From assembly GCA_017519885.1 (NCBI GenBank), contig JAFWRO010000012.1:62001-126000 (forward strand): 64,000 nucleotides of DNA, read 5' to 3'. The translations under genes were made by a program, and so were the position numbers. Below, one piece after another: positions 49,391 through 57,975 of the stretch. The stretch is from Liminaster sp017519885 (GTDB lineage Bacteria > Bacteroidota > Bacteroidia > Bacteroidales > UBA3663). Position 1 is the stretch's first letter, and each line of letters starts with the position of its first letter. Below the pieces are notes generated by a model. That model did not search any database. It worked only from the letters and a program-made list of their open reading frames with translations, and was not told the origin of the DNA.

Positions 49391-50906
49391 ACCTTATAAT
49401 ATATATTATAGTCCACTGGGTTCCCAGGTTATTGCCCAGCAATTCGCCGTGGTCGTAGCCAACGCCGGCGCGGAGGGAGAAACCTCTCAGCAAGCCGTTG
49501 TCAGGGAATCGATAGGTGGCCTCAGCGAGGAGGCTGAGGTTGCGCTGTGGTTCGAGGAAGGGAGTGCCATAGGTGCCTAATCCTTCCTGCCAAGATGCCA
49601 ACAAGCGATAGCGCAGACCTTCAAGCGGGGAACCTGCCAGGCCGATGTGCCAGGCTGTAAAACGATTGTCCTTGACAGAAAGCGAGCCATCCTCGTTGTA
49701 AATGGGCGAACGAAAGAGTGGATTGCCCATCACCTGCCCCCAATGACTCCAACCGGGATAGAGGCGATGGTTATAATAGTTGTCGGTTCCTCCGATATGA
49801 TCGTTCAAGCCAGGATTGTGGTCGTGATAGATAGGGCCACTCTGATAGCGCGTATTAAGAAATTCGACCACCACGGCATCTACCCAACGAGAATCATTTA
49901 ACTTCAATTCAGCGCCCACTAGGATATCCTTGAGGGGATAAAGCAGATAACGGTTCTTCTTGCGGTTGTCCCAATCTGGGCCCGAGCCATAACCATCGTA
50001 ATCGAGGAAGAACATAGCAGAATGATCCTCAAAGTAGTGGTCGGCATAGAGGGCAAGGCTCATTTCGTCGTCCACATAATTGAGCCGAGCGACCCAACTG
50101 CCCAGATGATCACCACCCACGTTGGTATAGACCTCATCCACCTCGTCATCGCCTGAGGCAAAGAAGGCATCTACGTAGTCCTTGAAACCTCTACCTACCT
50201 CCAAGGTATTCGATGGAGACAGATGTAGTGTACCGCCAAATTCGCAGGCCATCTCAAGTCCCAGTTCCAGACTGAACGGATGTTCCTCATCGGCAGGACC
50301 AATGCGCAGATAACCTGACTTGCTGTGATAGCGAACATCCTCGGCATAATGCATCTTGTTTAGGGTCCAATCCTTCTGAAAATGGCTATCGGTCAGCCAT
50401 CCATATGAAAGATGTCCCTTGATGGCCAACCAACCGCCCAAGCCTGGTATGTTCCAATAATCGGGAAACGATAGACGCACCTCGGGAATCGGTCGAGCAT
50501 TGATACCTAAAGTTTGTGAGCCGCTACTCAGCTCCATGTTCTTGAGTTGCAAGGGCTGCTGCTTTTGCCCGAGAGTCAGGATGCCGTGCTTGTAGCGCAC
50601 CTCGGCATAGCACTGCTGAATGACGAAGTCGCTGGTATAATGCAGCGGAACCGCCAGGTCGAGGCCATAACCCATCCCCCACTCCTTATTGGCATCCACA
50701 CACAAAGGACGCTCCACACGACCACGCGCATAACCATTGGTCGAACGGAGCGAACTTAGTCCATAACGATTCGCATTGAGCCAAAGAGGTGTCAGATTCG
50801 TGCTTGCCGACATCTGCAATTCATACGTCTGCTCCAGACCCTCGGAGAGTGTCTGGGACAAAACAGGCATCGAAATCAGCATCAGAAGCAGACCGGCAAT
50901 TCGCAT
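49389..50906 (-). CDS. Capsule assembly protein Wzi family outer-membrane barrel
   Basis: After a signal peptide (about residues 1-17, ending VLSQ) the 505-residue protein shows the Wzi-like pattern: PLWLNANRYGLSSL (about 40-53), GLDLAVPLHYT, then many alternating amphipathic strands such as FSLELGLEMACEFGG and a C-terminal barrel strand region. Wzi is an outer-membrane barrel that anchors capsular polysaccharide. No polysaccharide cluster is in view, but a glycosyltransferase lies at 58 kb. Located 11 bp downstream of a small membrane protein on the same strand. Confidence 0.82.
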   Translation of the reverse strand: MRIAGLLLMLISMPVLSQTLSEGLEQTYELQMSASTNLTPLWLNANRYGLSSLRSTNGYARGRVERPLCVDANKEWGMGYGLDLAVPLHYTSDFVIQQCYAEVRYKHGILTLGQKQQPLQLKNMELSSGSQTLGINARPIPEVRLSFPDYWNIPGLGGWLAIKGHLSYGWLTDSHFQKDWTLNKMHYAEDVRYHSKSGYLRIGPADEEHPFSLELGLEMACEFGGTLHLSPSNTLEVGRGFKDYVDAFFASGDDEVDEVYTNVGGDHLGSWVARLNYVDDEMSLALYADHYFEDHSAMFFLDYDGYGSGPDWDNRKKNRYLLYPLKDILVGAELKLNDSRWVDAVVVEFLNTRYQSGPIYHDHNPGLNDHIGGTDNYYNHRLYPGWSHWGQVMGNPLFRSPIYNEDGSLSVKDNRFTAWHIGLAGSPLEGLRYRLLASWQEGLGTYGTPFLEPQRNLSLLAEATYRFPDNGLLRGFSLRAGVGYDHGELLGNNLGTQWTIIYIIR

Positions 50907-50917
50907 GAGAGAAAGAT

Positions 50918-51238
50918 TCAGTCGTCGGTTTCGGTCTTCGAAATGACAAAAAGCGTATAGAGTTCAATCACTACGGCGATGCAGAGGAAAGGCAGCCATT
51001 CCATTCCGCCCTTGAACATGAAATAGGCAGTGACGCAATAGAACAAGCCGAGCAACCAGCGCATACGCACGATGCGACGCCTGCGCAAGTTCTTCCCATC
51101 GTAACGTTCACGCAAATGCGTAGCCAACACGCCAAGTGCACCCACGACCATCAGCCAGGGAGCAATCGTTCGCGAAAACGTCCAAACGATGGCTGCAGCG
51201 AGTATCAAGAGATATGCAATTCGTTCTAAGATTTTCAT
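50918..51238 (-). CDS. Small three- to four-helix membrane protein of unknown function
   Basis: The 106-residue protein has hydrophobic segments at about 6-20, 26-41, 61-76 and 82-99 and a basic loop (ERYDGKNLRRRRIVRMR) between the second and third. I do not assign a function. It lies between ftsB/divIC and the Wzi-like gene in the same direction and is probably part of that operon. Confidence 0.7.
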   Translation of the reverse strand: MKILERIAYLLILAAAIVWTFSRTIAPWLMVVGALGVLATHLRERYDGKNLRRRRIVRMRWLLGLFYCVTAYFMFKGGMEWLPFLCIAVVIELYTLFVISKTETDD

Positions 51239-51250
51239 AGATCAACAGAA

Positions 51251-51290
51251 ACTATAGTGACTATAGTTAAAATAGTTACCATAGCCACTA
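51251..51290. repeat. CTATAGTGA-type short repeats
   Basis: Units such as ACTATAGTG, ACTATAGTT, AAATAGTTA and CCATAGCCA lie between the divIC-like and the small membrane-protein genes; same family as 49341-49390. Confidence 0.7.
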
Positions 51291-51301
51291 CAAGATTAAA
51301 A

Positions 51302-51598
51302 CTAGTCTTCAATAATATAAAGGTCTTCGTTTTCGCGATGCATACGCATCCGCTCGCGAGCATGGCGTTCGAGTTGTTCGCTATCGACACTCACTTCGTC
51401 GATGCGATGCTCGAAATTGCTGATCGAGTCCTTATACTCCTCTATCTCCTTGCGCAATGCCGCCTCCTGCGAGTGCAAGGCGACAATATTCTTCAGGCTA
51501 TACTCTCCTCCAAAACACATATACAGGACGAAAGTGAAGCAAAGGATACCAAACCAATGACGCAATATGAAACGACTTGTAGTCTTTATCTTATTCAT
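51302..51598 (-). CDS. FtsB/DivIC-type septum formation protein
   Basis: The 98-residue bitopic protein has one membrane helix (about 15-30), a coiled coil (LHSQEAALRKEIEEYKDSISNFEHRIDEV region, about 40-70) and the conserved HARERMRMHRENEDLYII-like end (ERHARERMRM, about 77-86). FtsB/DivIC bridges FtsL and FtsQ at the division septum. It starts a minus-strand unit with promoter TAAATTTG at 51619-51626. Confidence 0.85.
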   Translation of the reverse strand: MNKIKTTSRFILRHWFGILCFTFVLYMCFGGEYSLKNIVALHSQEAALRKEIEEYKDSISNFEHRIDEVSVDSEQLERHARERMRMHRENEDLYIIED

Positions 51599-51618
51599 TA
51601 TTCTTTCATTTTATGCTG

Positions 51619-51728
51619 CAAATTTACGCTTTTTCGATGAGAATGTAAAGTTTTACACAAAAAAACTGCTTATTTATTGAAAAAAAACCTTCGATTTGCT
51701 TATTTTGTCGAAGTTTTCGTTATCTTTG
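51619..51728. promoter_or_regulatory. Divergent promoters for the divIC-like gene and the 51748 gene
   Basis: CAAATTTA at 51619-51626 reads TAAATTTG on the minus strand, and TATCTTTG at 51721-51728 on the plus strand gives a leader of under 20 nt. Confidence 0.65.
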
Positions 51729-51747
51729 CACCAATAAATAGACCTAA

Positions 51748-52515
51748 ATGACAGAACTAAACGAACTCATCGAGCGTCTCTACAGCGAAACCATCGAACG
51801 AGGCGAGTTGCCAAAGCCTTCCATCGAAACGCCATCCATCTCAGTCAAGCACGAAGAAGAAGCCGACACCCAGCGTATGCTTCATGTGCTCAACGAAATG
51901 GGAGCGCTACTCAACGAAGATGACCAGCCGAAGATTGAAGAGAGTCCTTCCGAAGAGGCCCTCCTCCGCGTCCTGAACCATTGGGAAGCAATGACACATT
52001 CGGTGCAGGGCATCAAGGAACATATGCAGAGCCTCGAACAGGACATCGTCAAGATGCAGCCATGGGGCGACTTCGACGTGATGAAGGTGGAACAACTCGC
52101 GCACAATGGATGCTACATCCGTTTCTGGAAGATGGACAGCGTTCGGTTGTCATCGCAGTTTACCGAACCTTGGTTCATCGATGGCAATGTGCTTATTGTG
52201 ACACAGGATGCCGAGACTTCCTATTTTGTGACGGTTACTGACAGCAACGATCATCTGCCCGTACCTGCCGATGTCGAAGAGATAAGTATCTGCCCATGTC
52301 CTGTCAGCACACTCATCATGCTTCAGACACGCGACAAGGACTCGCTGAAGAAGATGGAGACACTGCTCGGCGACTATGCACTGGTTCACTATGGCGAAGT
52401 CTATTCCGCGCTGCGCAAGAAGTTGCCCAAAGGCACCGAACTCCCCCATCTTGCTGTCCGTCGCGAAACGCTGAGTGACAAGATTCGCCGCTTCTTCAAA
52501 AAGACAAAAAAATAG
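51748..52515 (+). CDS. Cytoplasmic protein with V-ATPase subunit I-like motif, function unknown
   Basis: The 255-residue soluble protein has an acidic N-terminus, a helical middle (about 50-100) and the segment MQPWGDFDVMKVEQLAHNGCYIRFWK (about 108-133, motif PWGDFD). That motif resembles the cytoplasmic N-terminal part of Bacteroidetes NtpI (V-ATPase subunit I), including the following beta-alpha domain, but no membrane helices are present. The C-terminus is basic (KIRRFFKKTKK). It may be an orphan relative or an adaptor; I give no function. Agmatine deiminase starts 8 bp later. Confidence 0.6.
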   Translation: MTELNELIERLYSETIERGELPKPSIETPSISVKHEEEADTQRMLHVLNEMGALLNEDDQPKIEESPSEEALLRVLNHWEAMTHSVQGIKEHMQSLEQDIVKMQPWGDFDVMKVEQLAHNGCYIRFWKMDSVRLSSQFTEPWFIDGNVLIVTQDAETSYFVTVTDSNDHLPVPADVEEISICPCPVSTLIMLQTRDKDSLKKMETLLGDYALVHYGEVYSALRKKLPKGTELPHLAVRRETLSDKIRRFFKKTKK

Positions 52516-52523
52516 ATAAAAAT

Positions 52524-53627
52524 ATGCTTCCAGCCGAATGGGAACCGCAAAGGTTCGTACAACTGACTTGGCCTCATGCCGACACTGACTGGGCTCCTTA
52601 TCTGGATGCAGCCCAAGAATGTTTCCTGAACATCGCCCGTGCCATCACCCGACACGAGCCATTGCTTGTGGTCACTCCCACGCCAGAAGACGTGGAAGCG
52701 CAACTGCGCGAAGGAGGTGTGGATATGAGTCAAGTGGTGATTGAAGAATGTCCGACTAACGACACCTGGGCTCGCGACCATGCCTTCATCTGCACACGCG
52801 AACCCGACAAAATCGGTGGCTCGACCAATGAATATGTGGAAGGTGGTGGAAACATCATCCTTCATGACTTCACCTTCAACGGTTGGGGCATGAAGTTCGC
52901 CGCCAACCTCGACAATCAGATCAATCGCACCATCTACGACGACGACACTTTCGCCGACAACGACATTCTCGACATCTGGGATGCAACCTACCAGGATAAT
53001 CGCGACAAGATCCTTGAAGGTGGCTCGATTGAAAGCGACGGCAAGGGAACCATCCTCACTACCACCGAATGCCTGCTCTCGGCCAACCGAAATATCTTCG
53101 AGGGCAAATCATCGTTCAAGCGTTGGTTCTTCGACGACTTCGGTGCACAGCGTGTCCTTTGGCTCGACGATGGCTTCCTCTTGGGTGACGACACCGACTC
53201 CCACATCGACACCTTGGCCCGATTCTGCCCCAACGACACCATCGTCTATGTGAAGTGCGAAGATCCTGACGATATCCATTACGAGGCACTAATGCAGATG
53301 GAAGAGCAGCTCAAAGGGTTTAGCACCGTCGATGGCAACCCCTTCCGTCTCCTGGCTCTACCTCTCCCCGCTCCCATCCTCGAATCGGACTTCCCCGATG
53401 CAGTAGCCAGCGAAGGCGACCAGCGTTTGCCTGCCACCTATGCCAACTTCCTCGTCATCAATGGTGCCGTGCTCTATCCGACCTATAATCAGCCTGACAA
53501 CGACCAGCGTGCTGCCGAGGTGCTGCACGACGCCTTCCCCGACCGCGAGATCATCGGCATCGATTGCCGCGTCCTCATTCGCCAACATGGCTCGTTGCAC
53601 TGCGTGACGATGCAGTATCCCAAGTGA
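52524..53627 (+). CDS. Agmatine deiminase family protein
   Basis: The 367-residue enzyme has the guanidine-modifying (GME) fold motifs: AEWEPQRFVQLTWPH at the start, TNDTWARDHAFI (about 77-88), KILEGGSIESDG (about 162-173), DSHIDTLARF with the catalytic His (about 226-235), and the catalytic Cys in HGSLHCVTMQYP at the C-terminus (Cys about 361). It converts agmatine to N-carbamoylputrescine in putrescine synthesis. The usual partner N-carbamoylputrescine amidase is not adjacent. Confidence 0.93.
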   Translation: MLPAEWEPQRFVQLTWPHADTDWAPYLDAAQECFLNIARAITRHEPLLVVTPTPEDVEAQLREGGVDMSQVVIEECPTNDTWARDHAFICTREPDKIGGSTNEYVEGGGNIILHDFTFNGWGMKFAANLDNQINRTIYDDDTFADNDILDIWDATYQDNRDKILEGGSIESDGKGTILTTTECLLSANRNIFEGKSSFKRWFFDDFGAQRVLWLDDGFLLGDDTDSHIDTLARFCPNDTIVYVKCEDPDDIHYEALMQMEEQLKGFSTVDGNPFRLLALPLPAPILESDFPDAVASEGDQRLPATYANFLVINGAVLYPTYNQPDNDQRAAEVLHDAFPDREIIGIDCRVLIRQHGSLHCVTMQYPK

Positions 53628-53637
53628 AACGCTAAGA

Positions 53638-53652
53638 ATCCCTTAATATCCC
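53638..53652. repeat. TCCCTTAATATCCCT repeat unit
   Basis: One unit of the GGGATATTAAGGGA family, also found near 38880-38895 and as a cluster at 59052-59185. Confidence 0.6.
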
Positions 53653-53653
53653 T

Positions 53654-53686
53654 AAAAAGACCGCCACTCCTTTTGGAATGGCGGTC
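53654..53686 (-). terminator. Terminator of the GAPDH gene
   Basis: GACCGCCACTCC (53659-53670) pairs with GGAATGGCGGTC (53675-53686), one mismatch. On the minus strand it runs into TTTTT, so it ends the GAPDH transcript and may also stop the convergent agmatine deiminase mRNA. Confidence 0.85.
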
Positions 53687-53714
53687 AATTATTGTTTTGA
53701 ATATCTTCCTGAGA

Positions 53715-54782
53715 TTATTTGAGCTCAGCGAGGTACTTAATGGTGCGAACCATCTGAGAGGTGTAAGAGTTCTCATTGTCGTACCAAGAAACAACCTGTA
53801 CCTGGAATGTATCGTCGTCGATCTTGCTAACCATAGTCTGGGTAGCGTCGAAGAGTGAACCGAACTTCATACCGATGATATCGGAAGAAACGATCTGATC
53901 CTCGCAGTAGCCGAAGCTCTCGTTGGCAGCAGCCTTCATGGCAGCGTTGATGCCCTCTACGGTTACGTAGTTGCCCTTAACGACAGCAACAAGGATGGTG
54001 GTTGAGCCAGTTGGAGTTGGAACACGCTGAGCAGAACCGATGAGCTTGCCGTTGAGCTCTGGGATAACGAGGCCGATAGCCTTGGCAGCGCCAGTAGAGT
54101 TAGGAACGATGTTCTGAGCACCAGCACGTGAACGACGGAGGTCACCCTTACGCTGTGGGCCATCAAGAATCATCTGGTCGCCTGTGTAAGCGTGGATGGT
54201 TGACATGATGCCAGAAACGATAGGAGCATAGTTGTTCAGGGCAGCTGCCATAGGAGCAAGGCAGTTGGTGGTGCAGGAAGCAGCAGAGATAATAGTATCC
54301 TCTGGCTTAAGGGTCTTGTGGTTGGTGTTGTAAACGATGGTTGGGAGGTCCTTGCCTGCAGGAGCAGAGATAACGACCTTCTTGGCACCAGCCTTAATGT
54401 GAGCAGAAGCCTTCTCCTTAGATGTATAGAAACCTGTGCACTCGAGCACTACATCTACATTGAGTTCGCCCCAGGGAAGCTCAGCTGCATTTGGCTTGGC
54501 ATAGATGGTGATCTCCTTGCCGTCAACAGTGATAGAACCAGGAGTAACAACGGTCTTGCCGTCCTCAGCCAAAACAGCATCCTTGTAAGAAACACAGTGC
54601 TTGCCCTCACCGAACTTGCCAGCGAAACCACCCTGAGCGGTGTCATACTTGAGAAGGTGAGCAAGCATCTTTGGGCTGGTGAGGTCGTTGATAGCAACTA
54701 CTTCATAACCCTCTGCTTCAAACATCTGACGGAAAGCGAGACGACCGATACGACCGAAACCGTTGATAGCTACATTTGTCAT
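53715..54782 (-). CDS. gap: Glyceraldehyde-3-phosphate dehydrogenase (type I)
   Basis: The product begins VAINGFGRIGRLAFRQ, the NAD-binding Rossmann motif, and contains the active-site SAASCTTNCLAPM (Cys about 165) and the S-loop. ENSYTSQMVRTIKYL near the end is typical. At 355 residues it is about 20 longer than E. coli GapA, mainly through loops around residues 60-80, as usual in Bacteroidetes. It catalyses the NAD-dependent phosphorylating step of glycolysis. Promoter at 54852-54859. Confidence 0.97.
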   Translation of the reverse strand: MTNVAINGFGRIGRLAFRQMFEAEGYEVVAINDLTSPKMLAHLLKYDTAQGGFAGKFGEGKHCVSYKDAVLAEDGKTVVTPGSITVDGKEITIYAKPNAAELPWGELNVDVVLECTGFYTSKEKASAHIKAGAKKVVISAPAGKDLPTIVYNTNHKTLKPEDTIISAASCTTNCLAPMAAALNNYAPIVSGIMSTIHAYTGDQMILDGPQRKGDLRRSRAGAQNIVPNSTGAAKAIGLVIPELNGKLIGSAQRVPTPTGSTTILVAVVKGNYVTVEGINAAMKAAANESFGYCEDQIVSSDIIGMKFGSLFDATQTMVSKIDDDTFQVQVVSWYDNENSYTSQMVRTIKYLAELK

Positions 54783-54851
54783 CTTTTTATCTTAAATTTT
54801 TTAAAGGTTTGTGAATAATGATTGATGGAACACGTGTCATAATCGACATTG

Positions 54852-54859
54852 CAAAGATA
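54852..54859 (-). promoter_or_regulatory. -7 element of the GAPDH promoter
   Basis: CAAAGATA gives TATCTTTG on the minus strand, 69 bp before the gene. Confidence 0.65.
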
Positions 54860-54967
54860 TAGTTTTTTGCCTAATGTTGTGCAATAATTGAGCAATAACT
54901 ATGCAAAAAAGTTACTTAGCCCTAACGTTTGCCAAATAGACTTTGCTTTTTAACAATACAACATGCG

Positions 54968-56248
54968 TCACGACTGCTTGAAAAGCAAACTGGAATCGCC
55001 GTAACTGAGGAAACGGAAGTCGTGCTCAAGGGCATAGCGATAGATGTTATGCCAGTGTTCTCCCACAAGGCTGTCACCATCGACAAACGCACTTACAAGC
55101 AACAATAAGGTGCTTTGCGGCATATGGAAATTGGTGACCATTGCCTCGACAAGTCGGAACTGGAATCCCGGTGCAATCAGTATCTGAGTAGCAGTTACCA
55201 GATTGTCCTGTCCCGTCTGCTGAAGGTAGTCGATGATTGTTTTCAGAGCGGTCTCCAGACTAATGGTGTGCACTTCGTCGTAAGGCTCCCACTGATGTAC
55301 CACGAGGTCCTCTGGATGGACGCTTTCGAAGTCCTTCATACCGGCAAGTTTCTCGCCGATGTAATACAGACTCTCCAACGTTCGGACACTGGTCGTTCCA
55401 GTGGCTACAAACCGTGCTCCCTCTGGGCGATGGATTTCAAAAGCATAGATATCCTCAATAACCGAACGGGGCACCGAGATGAATTCGGTGTGCATGTCAT
55501 GCCCCTCTATCGTCTCGCTCTTGACGGGCTTGAAGGTTCCTGCCCCCACATGGAGTGTCAGGTATTCCAGGCGAATGTCTTTCTGCTGAAGCGCTTCGAG
55601 CACCTCCTGCGTATAGTGAAGGCCAGCCGTCGGAGCTGCCACGCTGCCCTTGATGCGGGAATAGACCGTCTGATAAGTCTCCTTGTCCTTTTCTTCGGTT
55701 GCACGATTGAGGTAGGGTGGAATGGGTAGTTCACCCATCGCATCGAGCAGTTGTGCGAAACTGACTGCCATTCCGCCTTCGGGCTGTTTCCAATAGAAAT
55801 GAATCAACTGACTCGGCCCAAGACTTCCTGCACGTTCGCAATACAAGGTGACCGATTGGCCATCGGGCATAGTGACACTCAACGAAAGGGGACCGTCCTT
55901 CCACTTCTTGCTATTGCCCACGAGGCATGTCCAGGTACATTCCGTTTCGCTGGCAAAGTTCTGCTGATAGTCCTTCGGCGATTCCGGTTCGAGGCAAAAC
56001 ACCTCGACAATACCTCCCGTAGGCTTGCGGAAGTGCAGACGTGCCTGAATCACCTTCGTATTGTTGAACACAATCATCGAACCGGCAGGTATCTGCGAGG
56101 GCAAGTCGCAAAAGTGATGTTCCTCGATCTCGCCCTTCCACACCAGCAGTTTGCTCTGGTCGCGCTGCTCCAATGGATATTTGGCAATACGCTCTTCGGG
56201 GAGGTTATAATCGTAATTTTTGATCTCTAGATTACGTGGATTAATCAT
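54968..56248 (-). CDS. queA: S-adenosylmethionine:tRNA ribosyltransferase-isomerase QueA
   Basis: I start at ATG 56246-56248 (MINPRNLEIKNYDYNLPEERIA); an upstream Met in frame lies before the promoter. Diagnostic segments are LPEERIAKYPLEQRDQSKLL, MIVFNNTKVIQARLHF, GSVAAPTAGLHYT (about 207-219), TLHVGAGTFKPV and TNFHMPQSTLLLLVSAF. The enzyme transfers the ribosyl of SAM to preQ1 in tRNA to make epoxyqueuosine. The 426-residue length exceeds E. coli QueA (356) as is usual in this phylum, with extra sequence around 80-165. Confidence 0.95.
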   Translation of the reverse strand: MINPRNLEIKNYDYNLPEERIAKYPLEQRDQSKLLVWKGEIEEHHFCDLPSQIPAGSMIVFNNTKVIQARLHFRKPTGGIVEVFCLEPESPKDYQQNFASETECTWTCLVGNSKKWKDGPLSLSVTMPDGQSVTLYCERAGSLGPSQLIHFYWKQPEGGMAVSFAQLLDAMGELPIPPYLNRATEEKDKETYQTVYSRIKGSVAAPTAGLHYTQEVLEALQQKDIRLEYLTLHVGAGTFKPVKSETIEGHDMHTEFISVPRSVIEDIYAFEIHRPEGARFVATGTTSVRTLESLYYIGEKLAGMKDFESVHPEDLVVHQWEPYDEVHTISLETALKTIIDYLQQTGQDNLVTATQILIAPGFQFRLVEAMVTNFHMPQSTLLLLVSAFVDGDSLVGEHWHNIYRYALEHDFRFLSYGDSSLLFKQS

Positions 56249-56289
56249 TATAATATAAAATGTGTAACGTTCAACTGAATTTTCGACTG

Positions 56290-56357
56290 CAAAGATAGAG
56301 CGAAAATAATTATTTCCCAAATTTATTTGGCAAATTGTGCAAAAACCCCTATCTTTG
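56290..56357. promoter_or_regulatory. Divergent promoters: queA (minus) and Smr operon (plus)
   Basis: CAAAGATA at 56290-56297 (TATCTTTG on the minus strand) serves queA; TATCTTTG at 56350-56357 serves the Smr gene, starting about 14 nt before its ATG. Confidence 0.7.
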
Positions 56358-56376
56358 TGCCCAAATTAGAAAGAAA

Positions 56377-57078
56377 ATGAAAATCGGAGATAGAGTCAGG
56401 TTCCTCGATGCCCAAGGAGGAGGCATCGTAAAAGGCTTCAACAGCAATGGCCTTGTGATGGTGGAAGACGAAGACGGATTTGAGATCCCAACCATGGCGT
56501 CGCAATGTGTCGTTGTCAGCCAGGAGGACGATGATCGTCAAGCAGGCCATGCCCCCGTGCATCAGGCTCCGTTGACACGTGCCCAAAAGGCTGCACGCGA
56601 AGCGATGACCGAAGTTGACAAACTCAAGGAGGAGAATGGCCAACTCAAGGCCAGGATTCACGAGCTGGAGACAGAGATGAACAATCTCAAACTGCAACTG
56701 CTCAAGGCACAATACCAGAGTGCCGAGCAGCAGAAGCAGGGCAAGGGCGGAGTTCATCAGGCCATCAAGACCAATCCCTACGAGGTGTTGCGCAACGGCA
56801 TCATCGAGGTCGATCTGCACATCAACCAACTCGTCGATAGCACAGCCGGCATGAACAACGCCGACATGCTGCGTCATCAGCTCCACATCTTCCGTCAAAC
56901 CATGGATTCCTACAAGCACGCCAAGGGGCAGAAGATTGTCTTCATCCACGGCAAGGGTGAAGGTGTGCTGCGCAAGGCCATCATCGACGAACTCAAGCTG
57001 CATTATCCCAAATGCGATTACCAGGATGCATCGTTCCAGCAATATGGCTTCGGTGCCACCATGGTCACAGTACATTAA
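56377..57078 (+). CDS. DUF2027 and Smr domain protein
   Basis: I start at ATG 56377 (MKIGDRVRFL), since the upstream in-frame Met precedes the promoter. The 233-residue protein has an N-terminal SH3-like DUF2027 region (KIGDRVRFLDAQGGGIVKGF), a coiled coil (about 75-125) and a C-terminal Smr domain with VDLHINQL (about 155-162) and FIHGKGEGVLRKAI (about 199-212). Smr domains have nicking or RNA-cleaving activity in MutS2 and ribosome-rescue proteins; the role of this fusion is not known. It heads a three-gene run with YitT and a glycosyltransferase. Confidence 0.85.
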   Translation: MKIGDRVRFLDAQGGGIVKGFNSNGLVMVEDEDGFEIPTMASQCVVVSQEDDDRQAGHAPVHQAPLTRAQKAAREAMTEVDKLKEENGQLKARIHELETEMNNLKLQLLKAQYQSAEQQKQGKGGVHQAIKTNPYEVLRNGIIEVDLHINQLVDSTAGMNNADMLRHQLHIFRQTMDSYKHAKGQKIVFIHGKGEGVLRKAIIDELKLHYPKCDYQDASFQQYGFGATMVTVH

Positions 57079-57083
57079 TAACT

Positions 57084-57974
57084 ATGAAAAGATTCACTAA
57101 AATCATCCAGCAACGCCAGTTGAAGCAGATGGCCAAGGACTATGTCTTCATCTTCGTCGGCATCTGTCTTTACAGCGTGGGCTATTGTGCCTTTCTATTG
57201 CCTGAAAAAATCGTGATGGGTGGCGTCACCGGTATCTCGACCCTTTTCTACTACTCGTTGGGATGGAACCCTGCCATCATGTTGTGGGTCATCAATGTCC
57301 TTTTGCTGGCCATTGCCTTCCGCTTCATCAGCATGGAGTTCACCATCCGCACCATCGTCGGAGTAACATTGCTGTCGCTCACCATCGGTGTGATGCAACC
57401 CATCTTTGAGGCCCATCCCGTCATTACCGCTGGCGAAGACAAGTTCATGCACGTCTTGATTGCCGGACTGTTGGGCGGCGCCGGACTCGGATTGGCCTTT
57501 GTACACAATGGATCGACAGGCGGCACCGACATCGTCGTGGCACTTATCAGCAAGTTCTCGCGAATGTCACTCGGTCGTGCTCTCCAACTCACCGACATCT
57601 GCATCATCTCCAGTTCATACTTTCTCTTCCACTCCGCCGAACTCATCGTCTATGGTGTCTGCTTCACACTCGTCGCTTCGTTCATGATCGACTATGTCGT
57701 CAGAGGCACTCATCAGACCGTTCAGTTCCTCATCATCTCCAAGCGTTATGAAAAAATTGCCGACGCCATGAACAACAGTCTGCATCGCGGCGTGACTATC
57801 CTGCATGGCGAAGGTTGGTATTCGAAGTCCGACGTAGAGGTGGTGATGGTGCTTTGCCGCAAATACGAGAGTCAGTACGTTTTCAACCTCGTCAAGGCCA
57901 TCGACCCCAACGCCATGGTCAGCCAGACGTTCTGTCAGGGCGTGTTCGGCGAGGGCTTTGATAAGATAAAATAA
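57084..57974 (+). CDS. YitT family membrane protein
   Basis: Beginning at ATG 57084 (MKRFTKIIQQ), the 296-residue protein has five hydrophobic segments in the first 200 residues, including LLPEKIVMGGVTGISTLFYYSLG and FVHNGSTGGTDIVV, then a cytoplasmic DUF2179 domain (HRGVTILHGEGWYS, EVVMVLCRKYES, FCQGVFGEGFD). YitT proteins may transport small substrates; none is firmly known. It lies 5 bp after the Smr gene. Confidence 0.9.
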   Translation: MKRFTKIIQQRQLKQMAKDYVFIFVGICLYSVGYCAFLLPEKIVMGGVTGISTLFYYSLGWNPAIMLWVINVLLLAIAFRFISMEFTIRTIVGVTLLSLTIGVMQPIFEAHPVITAGEDKFMHVLIAGLLGGAGLGLAFVHNGSTGGTDIVVALISKFSRMSLGRALQLTDICIISSSYFLFHSAELIVYGVCFTLVASFMIDYVVRGTHQTVQFLIISKRYEKIADAMNNSLHRGVTILHGEGWYSKSDVEVVMVLCRKYESQYVFNLVKAIDPNAMVSQTFCQGVFGEGFDKIK

Positions 57975-57975
57975 T

